NCBI RefSeq assembly: GCF_029962835.1
Contig: NC_080574.1
Location: forward strand, 24,526,001-24,590,000
Direction of reading: 5' to 3'
Source: Magnolia sinica
Taxonomy: Eukaryota; Streptophyta; Magnoliopsida; Magnoliales; Magnoliaceae
Length of the DNA: 64,000 bases
The notes beneath the pieces are model-generated. The model was given only the letters and a program-made list of their open reading frames with translations. It made no database searches and was not told the DNA's origin. Of the stretch, positions 11,701-22,946 are shown piece after piece. Position numbers and translations under genes: made by a program. Every line of letters begins with the position of its first letter. Position 1 is the stretch's first letter.

Positions 11701-14700
11701 TGTGGGTCGCGTTTGTCCATTTCGTGAGAAACACATGCTTTTAGTTCAAAATCATGATTTTAGAAAACAAAAAAATTACAATTTTTAGCCATTCTAATTT
11801 TTGTCATATTTTCTTATTTTTAGAATTTTATAATTTTGCATTTTTTAGAGATTAATTGTAATCATATCAGGAATGCTCCAGTAAGGTTAATTTAGGACCT
11901 TGTATTTTTTTTTTTTTTTTAAAATTTACTATTTTAGGTAAGTGCTATTCTAATTGAATTAGGACTTTGAATTAGGGTTTTATTTATTTATTTTTGTTGA
12001 TGCAGAATCTGGCTCACCCCTTTTTGCTACTTTCAAGTACCTGCATAGGAAAAGGACAAGGGAGACCCTGGCTAACACAGGGGACCCTTCGATGCCAAAG
12101 TCAGGCCTGAAATCTGGGTCTAATGGTGTTCAGGAATTGGGTGAGAGAATGTGCGTACCTTTCACCTTTAGGGTTTCTTCTATTTATAGAGGAGAGAAGG
12201 TCCCATGGTATGGGGATCCTCTCCTTATATTGTGAGGATTTATTGTAATCCAATATAATCCCGAGATTATAGATCTTCGTGATTCTCGGGATTTGATATT
12301 ATCTTCCAAAGATAACGGAAGGCATCTTTAAGATTTAACCGAGTCTGTATTAGCTCGGCTCTAGGTTGGATCTTGAGGTGATTGTTTCGTTTGACAGATC
12401 GATATTCACTATTCTCGACTGTCGGCTGAGCTAGAAGCGTTGGTCGTGTTAGAAGGCTCATGCTTCCCTTTGATTGAAGCCTTTTGATTTTGTTAGGGAT
12501 ACCGTTTACGTTGATCATATTACGACCGATCGATGCTGGCCGATCCTTAATCGACTTATCGGCTAAGGTATGGTCGATCCATAATCGACCTATTACCAAC
12601 CTATGGCCGACCTATGGATTAGGTCGGGCTGGGGTCGGGCCAGGATATGGTCGATCCATAATTGACCTATAACCGACTTAAGGGCTAGGTCGGTAGTACA
12701 TGGCCATTGAAGGGCTCTTTGAGTGTCTTTAAGGTTGCATCGACTTCCTTAGAGGCTTCCCTCTATGAACGCTTGGGCCTTGTCTGGGCTCGGCGGCCCT
12801 TGGGCCTCGTTTAGGCTCGGCGCCCGATGGGCCAATGTTATGTCCGTAGAGTTGGTCCATTCCATAGACCGACTTATCGACTTGTCCAATTTTTCCCCCA
12901 ATAATTTTAATTGAAAAATAATATATTATACACTATTCAATAAAATAATTGAGTCTTTTTTTTTTCCTTATAATTTCTTATAAATTCAAAATTTTGATCA
13001 CTTAAGGAAGATGATAATCTTTCTTGTTACTTTTTCATGCTTGTCCTATCTTCAGGTGGCATTGGGATGGGCTAGGTTATTTTATGGTACAAGCCCAAAA
13101 ATGAAGTAGATCCAAAGCTCAAGTGGACCACACCGCAGTTAATAATAGTTACCATTGAAATCTTCTTATGGCACACTTTGATGGTTACTTGCCATCCAAC
13201 CTGCTGATAAGGTCATATAGACTTGGATGAAGGGAAAACAGAAGATCAGCTTAATCTAAAACTCTTGTAGCCCTCAAGAAGTTTTCAATGGTAAGTGTTT
13301 AATCCTCACTGTGTGGTATATTTAAGCCTTTAATCTAGCCGATTTTTGGGCTTATACACTAAAATAATATGAAAAAAATGGATGGACGGTGTGGATAAAA
13401 CCCATACATCATGGTGGCCCCTCAAAGCCCATGTAACTAGGGATGGGAGGGGGTAGTACCCAATCCGCGTTCGGGACAGACGCTTGATCCTAAGTAGAGT
13501 TGGGCAATCTTGACCCGATCCGACTCGATTCGACCGCGTAGATCGGTGCGGATCGAGTAGGATAGTCCAGAACCGAAAGTATTTCGGGTCGAGTTCGGAT
13601 CCATACCTACCTGGACCAACTCGATCCGTAATCCGATCCGATTCGATCTGATCCGACCCGATCCGGAGATGTATGTGTTTCATCCATTCCATTCATCCAT
13701 TTTACAGATTATTCCAGGGCTTTATACAGAAAAACGATAGGGATATAACTCCCAGGTGGACCACACCACAGGAAAACAATAATGATTGGATATCCACCAT
13801 TATAATCCTCCTAAGGCCCACTGTATGTTTATTTGACATCTAATCTGTTGATTAGGTCATAAGGACCCAGATGAAGGGAAACAATAAATATCAGTTTGAT
13901 CAAAAACTTTTATGACCTCCAAAACATTTTTAATGGTCAACCTTCATTCAATACTGTTTCCTATAATGTGGTTCACTTGAGATTTCGATATACCTCATTT
14001 TTTTTTCTCATAAATAAAATGATCTATAAAAATAGATAGAGGGCATGGATGAAACATATACATCATGGTGGGGCCCACGGAGCACCGACCACCAGCCAGT
14101 GGCCTGTGGCAAGGGGAGTAGCCAGCGTTTCTAGTACAGGTATTGGCGTCTGGCGCTCCTCAAGCTCCCGGCACCCCTCGAGCTCTGAGTTGTATGAATG
14201 GTTCAAAGGAAATCAAAGTTATATGGGCCCCACAGTGATGTATTTATTATATCTACACTGTTCATATATTTTTAGAGAAAATTATAGAGAATTATCTAAA
14301 AAATAAACAATATCCAAAGATCATCTGGACCACACTACAAATAACAGCAGAGAATTATTTTCACCGTTAAACAATTCGTGTGGTCCACTTGATAGTTAGA
14401 TCTGTCTTATTTTTCGTCTCAAGCCTTAAGACGAGCTTGCCAAATGAATGGACGGTTTGGATATAACACATACCCCATGATCAGACCCACAGAAGTCACA
14501 AACGTCCGTAAAGAAGTCATCATGTGACGCTGTGCTTGCTTGCGTGAAAAGCAAGCCACTGCATTTTGTGCAGTGCACCGTGCAAGTCCAGGTCCAGTAA
14601 AAACAGGTATACGGTATATTGAAAGTTTTCCAGAGCCATGTGGGGCCCACCTTGATGTATGTATTTTATCTAAGCCATTTATCCATTTTGATATATTATT

Positions 14701-16411
14701 TTAGACCATAAGCACAAAAAGTCGGTATATTAAAGGCTGAAGGGGACCACACCACATGAAACAGTTGAATTAGAGTTTATATGATCCAAATCGTACCCAA
14801 TTTGATCCGACTTGGTTTCCCTGACCGAGTCGGACTCAGTTCGGGTCAAGCAAACCATACATCGGATCGGTCTGAGTCTGGTGACCCAGATTGGGTCTCG
14901 GATAGGATCGAGTTCGAGTTAAGCCCTTGGGATTTCGGATCGGATTGGGTTGGACGTAATCCGATCCGACCCGGACCGATGCCCAACTCTAATCCTGAGT
15001 TGCAAAATAAATTCTTCTCATAATTAATGCCATTAATGGGAATGAAAATGTGACATAAAAGATAGATATTGAAACTCAATAAAGATGCTTCTTATTTTGG
15101 CATCCGCCATTTAGACGCCCTTGCACACGCCCATTTTCAGTTCCATAAATTTTTCCTTCCACTTTTTAGCTTTTCAATTACTCTTCCTTGTGGTTATTGG
15201 CATGATAAATGGATTGGATGTCGTTGAAACATTTGGGCAGTACCCAACAAAATGTTGGGTAGAAAATGCTTTTTCTGCAAAGCTTTATAATGAGATCCCT
15301 CCCTATTTATATTTGTATAAAATGTACTTCTTTTTTTTTTTTTTCATTTTCTTTTCCCTTTGCTTTTCTAAAAAGCTTTGTGGATCCGCCGCTATATTTT
15401 TTGCACGGGAATCGTAGTGTCAGGATGGGGGCAAATAGAACGGGGATTGCCCGCGAAAGGCTCTGGCAGGAAGTTCCTGCGCTGGGAAGCTAGATGGGGT
15501 CCTCCATGATGTTTGTGATAAATCTGGCCCGTTCATCCGTTTTTTTCAGATCATTTTAGGACATCAGACCAAAAAACGAGGCGGATCCAAAATTCAAGTG
15601 GGTCACATGAGAGGAAACAGTGGAGTTTGAATGACCACCATCGAAACATTTGTATGGCCAAAGAAGTTTTGTATCATGCTAACCTTTCTGTGTTTTCAGC
15701 TCATCCTAGTGGAAATGAACTTATAAATGATCTGGATGGCATATAAACATCAAGATGGACTAGGAAGGTTTCAACGGTAGGTATTTCATTCCCCACATTT
15801 CCCAGTCGTCTGGCCTACCACAGTTTTGGACCCACCTCATTGTTAGCCTCATGTCCTAAAATAAACAGGCAAAACGGATGGACGGGATGGATTTCTCACA
15901 AAGAGTAGCAACCTTTTCAAAACAACTCTTCTATCAATAACATCCCTTGAAAAATAAACTACAAAGATCTACGTGGCACACGTGTGCAAGATCAGAAACG
16001 TTCACCCCATGGGCCACACAATAGATCGTCTACAGCCCAACAAACGCACCAATCTGATGATCACAACTCCGTCGTCCGAGGACTGTTGCCAATCACATTT
16101 AGATCGTTGTTCATTTGGCAACCCCTCGACAGAAGGTTAGGATCAGCCAATTAGTAGGCCTGCGAGATGAACGGTCAGGATCTGATAAACATAAGCGCAA
16201 ATGAAAAGTGGGAGGCTTACTCGTAGTCCAAGCTCTCGATAGGGCAGACGTTAGCTCCAACCATGGCGATCTGAGAGGTCGTGTTTATCCTCCTCTTCAG
16301 CAGGAGCGGCTCTCTGATCGTTATCTCCTTGTCCGAGAAACCAGAACCGTTCCTCCCCATCTCCTTCCCATCGGATCCCTCGTACACGATGTCATTCGTA
16401 TCTCGATCCAT
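5303..16411 (-). CDS. CLC-c: CLC-type anion channel/transporter, CLC-c-like (7 exons)
   Basis: Exons, in transcript order: 16411-16221, 10291-10091, 9609-9432, 8975-8713, 8134-7865, 7692-6564, 5392-5303. All introns are GT-AG and phases match, giving 2322 bp, or 773 residues plus TAG; Arabidopsis CLC-c is about this length. The family moves anions across vacuolar or other endomembranes. Visible signatures are the selectivity motif GSGIPE (residues 163-168), the gating glutamate in GKEGP (E207), the proton-pathway glutamate (E274) in [10 protein letters not shown], the PSGLFIPVI motif, and a C-terminal pair of CBS domains ending in exon 7. Serine at the second selectivity position, where nitrate-selective CLC-a has proline, suggests chloride preference (inference). 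The N-terminus has an acidic dileucine-like REPLL sequence, which may be a sorting signal. The chosen ATG has a good context (CGCCATGG). Reading upstream in frame meets only a GTG. No disrupting mutation was seen. Family assignment is firm; the exact paralogue (b, c or d) is less so. Confidence 0.93.
6564..7692 (-). CDS. CLC-c: CLC exon 6, last helices and CBS domains
   Basis: This 1129-bp exon covers residues 368-744. It has a lumenal cysteine-containing segment (CTPCP), the PSGLFIPVI motif, the helix with [12 protein letters not shown], and the first and most of the second cytosolic CBS domain, ending LCVVPKTPG at donor GTAAGA. The acceptor (GATTGAAG) has a weak pyrimidine tract, but frame and homology fix it. 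Confidence 0.93.
7865..8134 (-). CDS. CLC-c: CLC exon 5
   Basis: Starts after CCTCAG and reads [14 protein letters not shown], then a [13 protein letters not shown] loop and a transmembrane stretch ([16 protein letters not shown]). It ends with TYSIINE in phase 2 at donor GTAAGC. Confidence 0.92.
8662..8709. repeat. (GA)24 microsatellite abutting a CLC splice donor
   Basis: Twenty-four uninterrupted GA units on the plus strand. In the CLC transcript this reads as (CT)n starting three bases after the GT of intron 4. Confidence 0.97.
8713..8975 (-). CDS. CLC-c: CLC exon 4, gating glutamate
   Basis: The exon begins IFGSIGG after CTGACAG. It includes [10 protein letters not shown] (gating glutamate) and [18 protein letters not shown]. 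It ends inside a Trp codon, and the donor GTAT runs directly into a long (CT)n tract of the intron. Confidence 0.92.
9432..9609 (-). CDS. CLC-c: CLC exon 3, selectivity motif
   Basis: The exon starts after GTGCAG and ends with LFVK before GTGAGG. It contains [18 protein letters not shown], where GSGIPE lines one side of the anion pathway in the CLC family. Confidence 0.93.
10091..10291 (-). CDS. CLC-c: CLC exon 2
   Basis: The exon opens after acceptor TTAAG, completes the Glu codon and reads [16 protein letters not shown], then the first membrane helix region ([14 protein letters not shown]). It ends in phase 2 at donor GTAAGC. Confidence 0.92.
11995..12900 (-). mobile_element. Probable solo LTR inside CLC intron 1
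   Basis: On the minus strand the segment opens with TGGGGGAAAAATTGG, has a TATA-like CTCTATAAATAGAAG near 12180-12192, continues into a leader-like GGTACGCACATTCTCTCACC and ends GCATCAACA. This resembles an LTR of a Ty3/Gypsy-type element. No second LTR or internal region is present, and no convincing target duplication was found. Confidence 0.45.
13060..13472. mobile_element. Foldback MITE, right half intact
   Basis: The core runs from GGTACAAGCCCAAAAATGAAG to ACCCATACATCATGGTGGCC. The right end, GGTAGTACCCAATCCGCG, matches the end type of the 63.1 kb copy. The left end is lost. Confidence 0.65.
13495..13665. repeat. Degenerate GATCCGA repeats
   Basis: CCGATCCGACTCGATTCG-type words fill the stretch and abut the truncated left end of the next MITE. 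Confidence 0.6.
13666..14127. mobile_element. Foldback MITE, left end truncated
   Basis: The core from GATGTATGTGTTTCATCC to the right end GACCACCAGCCAGTGGCC...GGGGAGTAGCC is present. The left outer repeat is missing where the GATCCGA stretch joins. Confidence 0.7.
14150..14510. mobile_element. Foldback MITE copy with GCTCC/GGTTCAAAGG leader
   Basis: A CTCAAGCTCC...GAGTTGTATGAATGGTTCAAAGG leader precedes a GGGCCCCACAGTGATGTATT core. The right core ends GGATATAACACATACCCCATG. The copy at 20.88-21.37 kb shares this arrangement. Confidence 0.65.
14640..14765. mobile_element. MITE left-half fragment
   Basis: GGGGCCCACCTTGATGTATG through GGGACCACACCACATGAAAC is present; the right half is replaced by GATCCGA-type repeats. 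Confidence 0.6.
14775..15000. repeat. Degenerate GATCCGA/CGAGTCGG repeats
   Basis: Words such as AATTTGATCCGACTTGG and CGGATCGGATTGGG recur irregularly. No ORF is credible here. Confidence 0.55.
15490..15905. mobile_element. Foldback MITE copy in CLC intron 1
   Basis: GGGGTCCTCCATGATGTTTG at the left faces GGATGGACGGGATGGATTTC at the right. A related left half lies at 54.86 kb. Confidence 0.65.
16221..16411 (-). CDS. CLC-c: CLC exon 1 (N-terminus)
   Basis: This exon encodes the cytosolic N-terminal tail from MDRDTND to the conserved block CPIESLDY, with TSQIA and VGAN motifs typical of plant CLC-c proteins. It ends two bases into a codon, before donor GTAAGC. The following 5.9 kb intron is by far the longest in the gene. 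Confidence 0.9.
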
Positions 16412-16736
16412 GGCGCTCAATGTCCTTCTCAATTCTCTTCTTTCCGTCGCCACACAGCTTCAAGAGCTGATATAGACACGGGTGGAATTTCCTTTTAACT
16501 TTTCTCAATTTAAGACCTTAAACCTGCAATAAATAACCCGAATTTCCTATTAGTAGATACTCTTCCCTTTTCTATTGCTCGCGGAGATACTCTTTCCTTT
16601 TCAAGAAATATACGCTTTCGTAGCCCGGCACGGAGTGAGCGGATTTGGTGGGGCCTGTCAGACGGATATGGTTAGATGTCACTATCTCATCAGCCCATCA
16701 GATACGGTCGAGAATGTACTCGATGGAATCAGAGAG

Positions 16737-17100
16737 TAGTAACTCTGTGGAGCTCACCGTGATGTATGTGTCATTATCCACGCCGTCCATCCATTTCTCC
16801 AGCTCATTTTATAGCATGAACCCAAAAATGAAACACATCCAAAGCTCGAGTGTACCTCACGACGGGAAACATGGGGAATTGAACATCTACGGTTAAAACT
16901 TCTTAAGGCTACAGCAAGTTTTTGATAAGCTGATATATGTGTTTTTCCTTTTAGAGGAAGGTTTCCATAGAGGATGATCTTCTTACGTGGTGGGTTTTTT
17001 TGTGCTTTAGATATGTTTCAATTTTAGGCTCACATCTTGAAATGAGTTGGAAAACGAGAGAGGTGATCGTACATATACAATGCTGGGCTAATGGGGTTTA
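16737..17100. mobile_element. Foldback MITE copy upstream of CLC
   Basis: The core begins GGAGCTCACCGTGATGTATG about 330 bp upstream of the CLC start codon and ends near ACATATACAATGCTGGGC. It lies where CLC promoter sequence would be expected. Confidence 0.65.
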
Positions 17101-18827
17101 CTCACTATCTTATATTAGGGTGAGTTACTGTTTAATCCGCATCTGCTCCACCTGATAACCTTTTGAAAGTTGGTGAGCTCATCTTGGCAGGTGTTTGGCA
17201 GTTCAAGGAAATGATGTCACGTTACAACCTGACATAAGTCCATCACCTGACTTGAGAGAGTATGCTTCTATTCATGAAGGCCTGTCCCGACCATGCCCGT
17301 GGAAGGGGTATACCGGGTCATCAGGGTTAGTAGGCCATGTACACACAAAGTAGTTAGTTAATACTTTAGCAGAAATTGTTGTGGATGATAGAAACATGCA
17401 TGTAGCATATATTAATTTAAATTAAGCTATTTAAATTATGGAACTGACATTAATTTGCCGTCCAACCCGTTCATAAGGTTGCACAGACTTAGACCTGAAT
17501 GAAGGGAAAACACAAATATCATCAAATCCAAGACTTTGGTGCTTAGGAAGCTTTCAATAGTATGCACTCAATTTCCACTGTTTCCTATGTTGTGGTTCAC
17601 TTGAGCTAAGAATGTGGTTCATTTTTGTGGCCACCCCTTAAAATGAGCCAAGAAAATGAATGGACTGCAAAGATGACATCAACAATGCCGGTAGATTCCA
17701 TCAAACTTCAATTCTTAGTTGTTTAGTATAAAATTAAGGGTAAACTTAGAGCTGGGCGTAGAGTTGAGGTGGACGGTGTTAGGGTTGACTTAACTCGATC
17801 TGATTTTGAAATAGACCTAACCTGAACTTGACCCGGCTTAGTACCATGTCCATCATGCTTGACCTGATTTGAGTATAAAACTGGCTTGGACTAATATGCT
17901 CCGAGTCCGACTTGATCACAGGTATTGAGTCGAGTCGGCACTAAGTTAGGTCGGGTGCAAAGGGTATCCACGGGCTGAAATCACAACTCAAAACATAGGC
18001 GCACGGTTCACAGTTGTAACTTCTCCATCAACTACATGACATCTAAGATCTGAAATGTCTAATCTAGGGTTATACACACACATGTGAGTCAAATTTTGAC
18101 TCTAGTTGAGTCAATATCGAGTTGTATTTCAGGTCAAGTTGAGTCAAGCCAGTTACTGGATGACTCAAACTCTATTTTACTTGAATTTAGATCGGACAAA
18201 GTCTACTTAGATCAGATTGACACTCATTCAGTTCGGGTTTGATTGAGTCGGGTCTAAATGAGTCGAAGAGTCGAGTCTGCCCAGCCGAGTTGTCCCGTGC
18301 CCAACTCTAGGTAAAATCATCTTTTGATGTAATAATGATAAAATTAACTTAAATAGCTTTCCATTTCCTATCTTTGATGTCCAGATGGCCTAAAAAGGCA
18401 AGCAGCCGGATGCCAAAAACTCTAATTAGATGGTTTAGAAAACTTCACTAATCCTATATGCATTCAGTTAATTGTAGTGGACCTAACAGGTGGACCAATC
18501 TGATTCTCGCCATAGGGAATCTAGGCAGTGGTACCCTTCTGATGGATGGCTTGGATATTGTGCATTATCTGACTTCTACACGCGTGTGGCCTTAGCAAAG
18601 CTCTACTGGCTGACCCACTCCTACTAATCGATTAGCAGTCATCTCACCGTGACGCGTGCTTCCTGGAGTATCAAAAAGTACTCCCAATAATAACACTTTA
18701 TATCGTGGATGTCGGATCTTTCGATGTCGGATCTATCTTTAGGTCTATGTTCACAAAAGGGCTGTCGAAAAAAATCGGATTGCCTACCGAGTCAATTAGT
18801 ATTCTTATCTTACTGATTAAGCTCTGT
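17101..18827. other. Intergenic with degenerate TCGAG/GACTCAA repeats
   Basis: Bases 17460-17690 hold a MITE internal fragment. Bases 17740-18310 are filled with degenerate GAGTCGGGT/TCGAGTTG words. The remainder shows no gene. Confidence 0.5.
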
Positions 18828-19210
18828 CGGGCCTATTGGGAATGTATGTGGTTTATCCACGCGGTCCATCCGTTTTTACAGCTTATTGCTATCCAAAGTT
18901 CAATGGACCATACCACAAGAAACAGTGGGAATAATGATTTTCACCCTTGAAACCTTCCTAAGACCTACAGTGATGTTTATTTTTAATCATCACATTGACA
19001 CGAATGGAGGGAAAATAAAAATATCATCTTGATCCAAAACTTCGGCCCCCAAGAATTTGTCAACAGTAGATGTTCAATTCACAATGTTTCCTTTGGTGTG
19101 GTCCACTTGAGCTTGACTATGCTTCATTTTTTGGATAAAGCCTTAAGATTATCTTTTAAAATGGATGGACGGAGCGGATAAAATACATAAATCATGGTGG
19201 GCCTCACAGA
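18828..19210. mobile_element. Foldback MITE copy
   Basis: GGGCCTATTGGGAATGTATG at the left faces TACATAAATCATGGTGGGCC at the right, with the usual inner GGACCATACCACAAG arm. Confidence 0.65.
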
Positions 19211-19247
19211 ATTTACTTAGATCCAACAAGGTTGGTCGATCCCTTGA

Positions 19248-19690
19248 ATGTGGGCCCACCTTGATTTCTGTTCCTTAAATCCCTGCCATCCATATGTTTT
19301 TATAGATCATTTTACTGCATGATCCTAAAAATTAAGTGGATCCAAATCTTAGGTGAGGCACACCACAGGAAAAAGTAGTGATTGAATACCCACCATTAAA
19401 ATAATCTTGGGGATCACTGGAATGTTTATTTACCATCCAATCTGTTGATAAGGTCACAAAGACCTGGATGAAAGGTCCACATAAATATCTACTTGATCCA
19501 AAGCTTTTGTAGCCCACAAGAAGTTTTTAATAGTTAGTCACTACTGTTTCCTGTGTTGTGGTCCATGAGAGATTTGGATCTGCTTCATTTTTTGATCGTA
19601 CCCTAAAATGACCTGTAAAAAAGTACTGGACGGCATGGATTAAAGGCATATACCTAAAGAGTGCCCCACAGTAAGGGATCCAACCACTCC
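19248..19690. mobile_element. Foldback MITE copy
   Basis: The core runs from GTGGGCCCACCTTGATTTCT to GGCATATACCTAAAGAGTGC. It is directly followed by another copy. Confidence 0.65.
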
Positions 19691-19768
19691 GGATCCAACC
19701 AAGCTGCGCCCGATGATGGGAACTCGAGAAAAAGAAAGAAAGGATGAATGATCCTAGTGTACGGTAGG

Positions 19769-20297
19769 AGAGCGGATTGGCTACGACCCTTGCCACCAGC
19801 GAGTCCCTGGCTGGTGGTCGGTGCTCCGTGTGCCCCACCATGATGTATGTGTTTCATCCATTCGGTTCATCCATTTTTACATATCATTTTAGACTCAATG
19901 CCAAAAATGAGAGGAATAAAAATCTCAGGTAGACCACACCACAGGAAAACAATAGTGATTGGATATCCACCATTAAAATACTCCTATACTTTTTATTTGA
20001 CATCCAATCTATTTATTAGGTCATACAGACTCAGATTAATGGAAAGAACAAAGATCAGCTTGATCCAAAACTTGTATGGCCCCCAAGAAGTTTTTAATGG
20101 TCGACGTTCATTCAACACTAGTTCTGTAATGTGGTCTACTTTAGTTTAGGATATAACTTTTTTTTTGGTCTCACACTATAAAATGATCTAGAAAAATAGA
20201 CAGACCGCATGGATAAAACATACACGTCATGTTGGGGCCCACATAGCACTAACCAGCCATTGGCCGGCCGGTGGCAGGGGGAGTAGCCAATCCTACC
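19769..20297. mobile_element. Foldback MITE copy, head-to-tail with the next
   Basis: The ends GCGGATTGGCTACGACCC and GGGGGAGTAGCCAATCC are inverted repeats. The flanks GTACGGTAG (left) and GTACGGAAA (right) agree at 7 of 9 positions, so they may be a decayed target duplication. Confidence 0.75.
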
Positions 20298-20303
20298 GTA
20301 CGG

Positions 20304-20812
20304 AAACGGATTGGCTACTCCCCCTGCCACCAACCCTGTGGCTCGTGGTCAGTGCTCTGTAGGCCCCACCATGATATATGTGTTTCATCCATTCCTTTCA
20401 TCCATGTTTACATATCATTTTAGGGCCTAGTTACAAAAATGAGAGGGATATAAATCTCATGAGGACCACACCACATGAAAACAATAGTGATTGGATATCC
20501 ACCATTAAAATCCTCCTAATGCCCACCATACTGTTTATTTAACATCCAATATGTTGATTAGGTCATACACGCCCAGTTGAAGGGAAAAAACATAAATCAG
20601 CTTGATCCAAAACTTTTATGGCCCCCAAAAAGTTTTTAATGGTCGACGCTCATTCAACACTGTTTCCTGTAATATAGTCCACTTGATATTGGCATATACC
20701 TCATTTTTTGTCTCATACCGTAAAATGATATGTAAAAATAGATGGACAGTATGAATGAAACACATACATCATGGTGAGGCCCACAGAGCACGGACCACCA
20801 CTCCGTTTCGAA
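20304..20812. mobile_element. Foldback MITE copy
   Basis: The left end, ACGGATTGGCTACTCCCCC, starts about 8 bp after the preceding copy ends. The right core, CATGGTGAGGCCCACAGAGC, runs into the next element, so the right outer end is lost or shared. Confidence 0.7.
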
Positions 20813-21420
20813 GCGGATTGGCTGGTGTAGCACACACCAGCTATATGGCTGGTGTAGATACGCGTCGTGCGAAGACGAGCACTCCTCAAGCTCCGAGTTG
20901 TACCAACGGTTCAAAGGAGATCAAAGTTACATGCACCCCACAATGATGTATTTATCATATCCACACCTTTCATCCATTTTTTGAGATTATTTTAGAGATT
21001 ATACAACAAATGAATCATATCCAAATCTCAAATGGTCCACACCAATAATAGCAGCTAGGAGAATGATTTTCACCGTTAAAAAATTCATAGGGCCCACCAT
21101 AACGTTTATTTTCCATCCAATCTGTTGATAAGGTCACAAATACTTGGATGAAAAGGAAAAAAGAAAAAATTCATATTGATCCGAAACTTCTCTAACCCAA
21201 AAAGGGTTTCAATGGTAGACGTTCAATCCCGACTGCAATTTTCAGTGTGATTCAATTGATATTTAGATCTGTCTTATTTTCCAGCTTATAAGATGAGCTC
21301 TCCAAATGAATGAAACGTTTGGATATAACACATAACTCATGATGGGACCCACAGAACTTGCGGACGTTAATACACTAGCTATATAGCTGGTTGTGGTACA
21401 CCAGCCAATCCACTTTCCGA
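20813..21420. mobile_element. Foldback MITE copy, long outer arms
   Basis: AAGCGGATTGGCTGGTGT plus a CCAGCTATATGGCTGG hairpin at the left is mirrored at the right by ACCAGCTATATAGCTGG-type sequence and ACACCAGCCAATCCACTT. It contains the GGTTCAAAGGAGATCAAAG leader seen at 14.2 kb. Confidence 0.75.
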
Positions 21421-21507
21421 AGTGGTATACCAGATCAAGGTACCAATCATCACGCATTGCGAAGATGTGGAGTCGGGATGAGCGCGGACTTTGCTGCTAC
21501 GCCGGAC

Positions 21508-21985
21508 CAGCAATGTCGGTGAGACCCATAGGGCTGTGTATTCATTTATATCAATGCCGTCCATCTTTTTTCCATCTTATTTCATGGCATGGAACAAAAA
21601 AATGAAGCAGATACAAAATTTAGGTGGACCACACCATATGAAATAATAGTTAATAATAGTTGTTGAATGTCCACCGTTGAAAACTTCCTAGTTTTCACCG
21701 TAATGTTTTTTTTACCATCCAACCTGTTGATAAGTTCACGCATTCATGGATGAAAAGAAAAAATCAAATACGAGCTTGTTCCAAAACTTTTGGGGGCTGA
21801 CAATTATTTATTTATTTATTATTTATGGTTAATAACCCCTGTTTACCGTGGTGTGGTCCATCTGAAATTGGTTTCTTCATTTTTTTTTGGTACCATGCCC
21901 TAAAATAAGTGGTAAAAACAGATAGATGGCATGGCTATACAATGCAAGGTGGGCCTTACTCTCAGAGTCAGGGTCTCACCCACAT
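21508..21985. mobile_element. Foldback MITE copy
   Basis: The left GGTGAGACCCATAGGGCTG and the right CTCAGAGTCAGGGTCTCACC form the outer arms. The centre carries a TTTATTTATTTATTATTTA tract. Confidence 0.65.
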
Positions 21986-22408
21986 CGCTGGGTTCGGAGC
22001 AGCAGTCAAGTACCGTTCGCCAGTTTCACAAAGGGCACATCACCATCGAATTTCTCATTTAAATGGAAATGATAACAATCGAAACTCGATAAGAGCGCAG
22101 CTCCAGCGACAGTCCATTTAGATCCGGTTGAGCGTGCCACCATAAATCTAAAAAATAAGGCTCATCTCTTCTCAAGTAGCTATGCCAAGCCGGGAGAGAA
22201 TGTAAGATAAAAGGCAGAGTAATCCTCACCTCTCTGCTGATGTATCAAACTATCAATTTGGTTATATCTTTCAAAATCACACCTATCGGGCAATCATAGC
22301 CATCGCTTTTCTTCATTTCATAGTTACTTAATCTTTTGCCATCTACAATTGGATGCAAAAGATGGACGGTCCTCATTGACGCATCACCCTGCACTATACT
22401 ATCCTGCT

Positions 22409-22946
22409 GGGAACGGATTGGCTACTCCCCCTGACACCAGCCCCGTGGCTGATGGTCGGTGCTCTGTGGGCCCCGCCATGATGTACGTGTTTCATCCATT
22501 CCATTAATCCATTTTTATAGATCATTTTATGGCTTTATTCGGAAAATGATAGGGACATAAATTTTAGGTGGGCCACACCACAGGACAAAAATAATGATTG
22601 GATATTCACAATTAAAATCCTCCCAAGGCCCACTGTACTGTTTATTTGACATCCAATCTGTTGATTTGGTCAAAAAGACACAGGTGAAGGGAAAAAAAAA
22701 TAAATATCAGCTTGATCCAAAACTTTTATGGCCCCCAAAGCATTTTTAATGGTCAAAATTCATTCAACACTGTTTCCTGCGATGTGGTCCACTTGAGATT
22801 GAGATATACTTTATTTTATCATATCATAAAATGATATATAAAAATAGATGGACAGCATGGATGACACACATACATTATGGTGGGCCCCAAAGAGCACCGA
22901 CCACCAGCCAATGGCTGGTGTCAGGGGGAGTAGCCAATATGTTCCC
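22409..22946. mobile_element. Mutator-like foldback MITE, best-preserved copy
   Basis: This 538-bp element is flanked on both sides by the exact 9-mer TATCCTGCT (22400-22408 and 22947-22955). The ends are GGGAACGGATTGGCTACTCC and its inverse, differing at two positions. The inverted similarity continues inward for roughly 190 bp per side, leaving a loop of about 100 bp. There is no ORF. A 9-bp target duplication is the hallmark of Mutator-superfamily transposition, so this is probably a MULE-derived MITE. Confidence 0.85.

Noticed and set aside
13330..13692. 120-codon minus-strand open frame
   Set aside because: Spans a MITE end and degenerate GATCCGA repeats; no domain. Most other 60-100 codon frames in MITEs are similar by-products of the repeat.
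16412..16453. Upstream extension of the CLC N-terminus
   Set aside because: The frame stays open but starts with GTG, not ATG. The ATG at 16411 has a better context and fits the family length.
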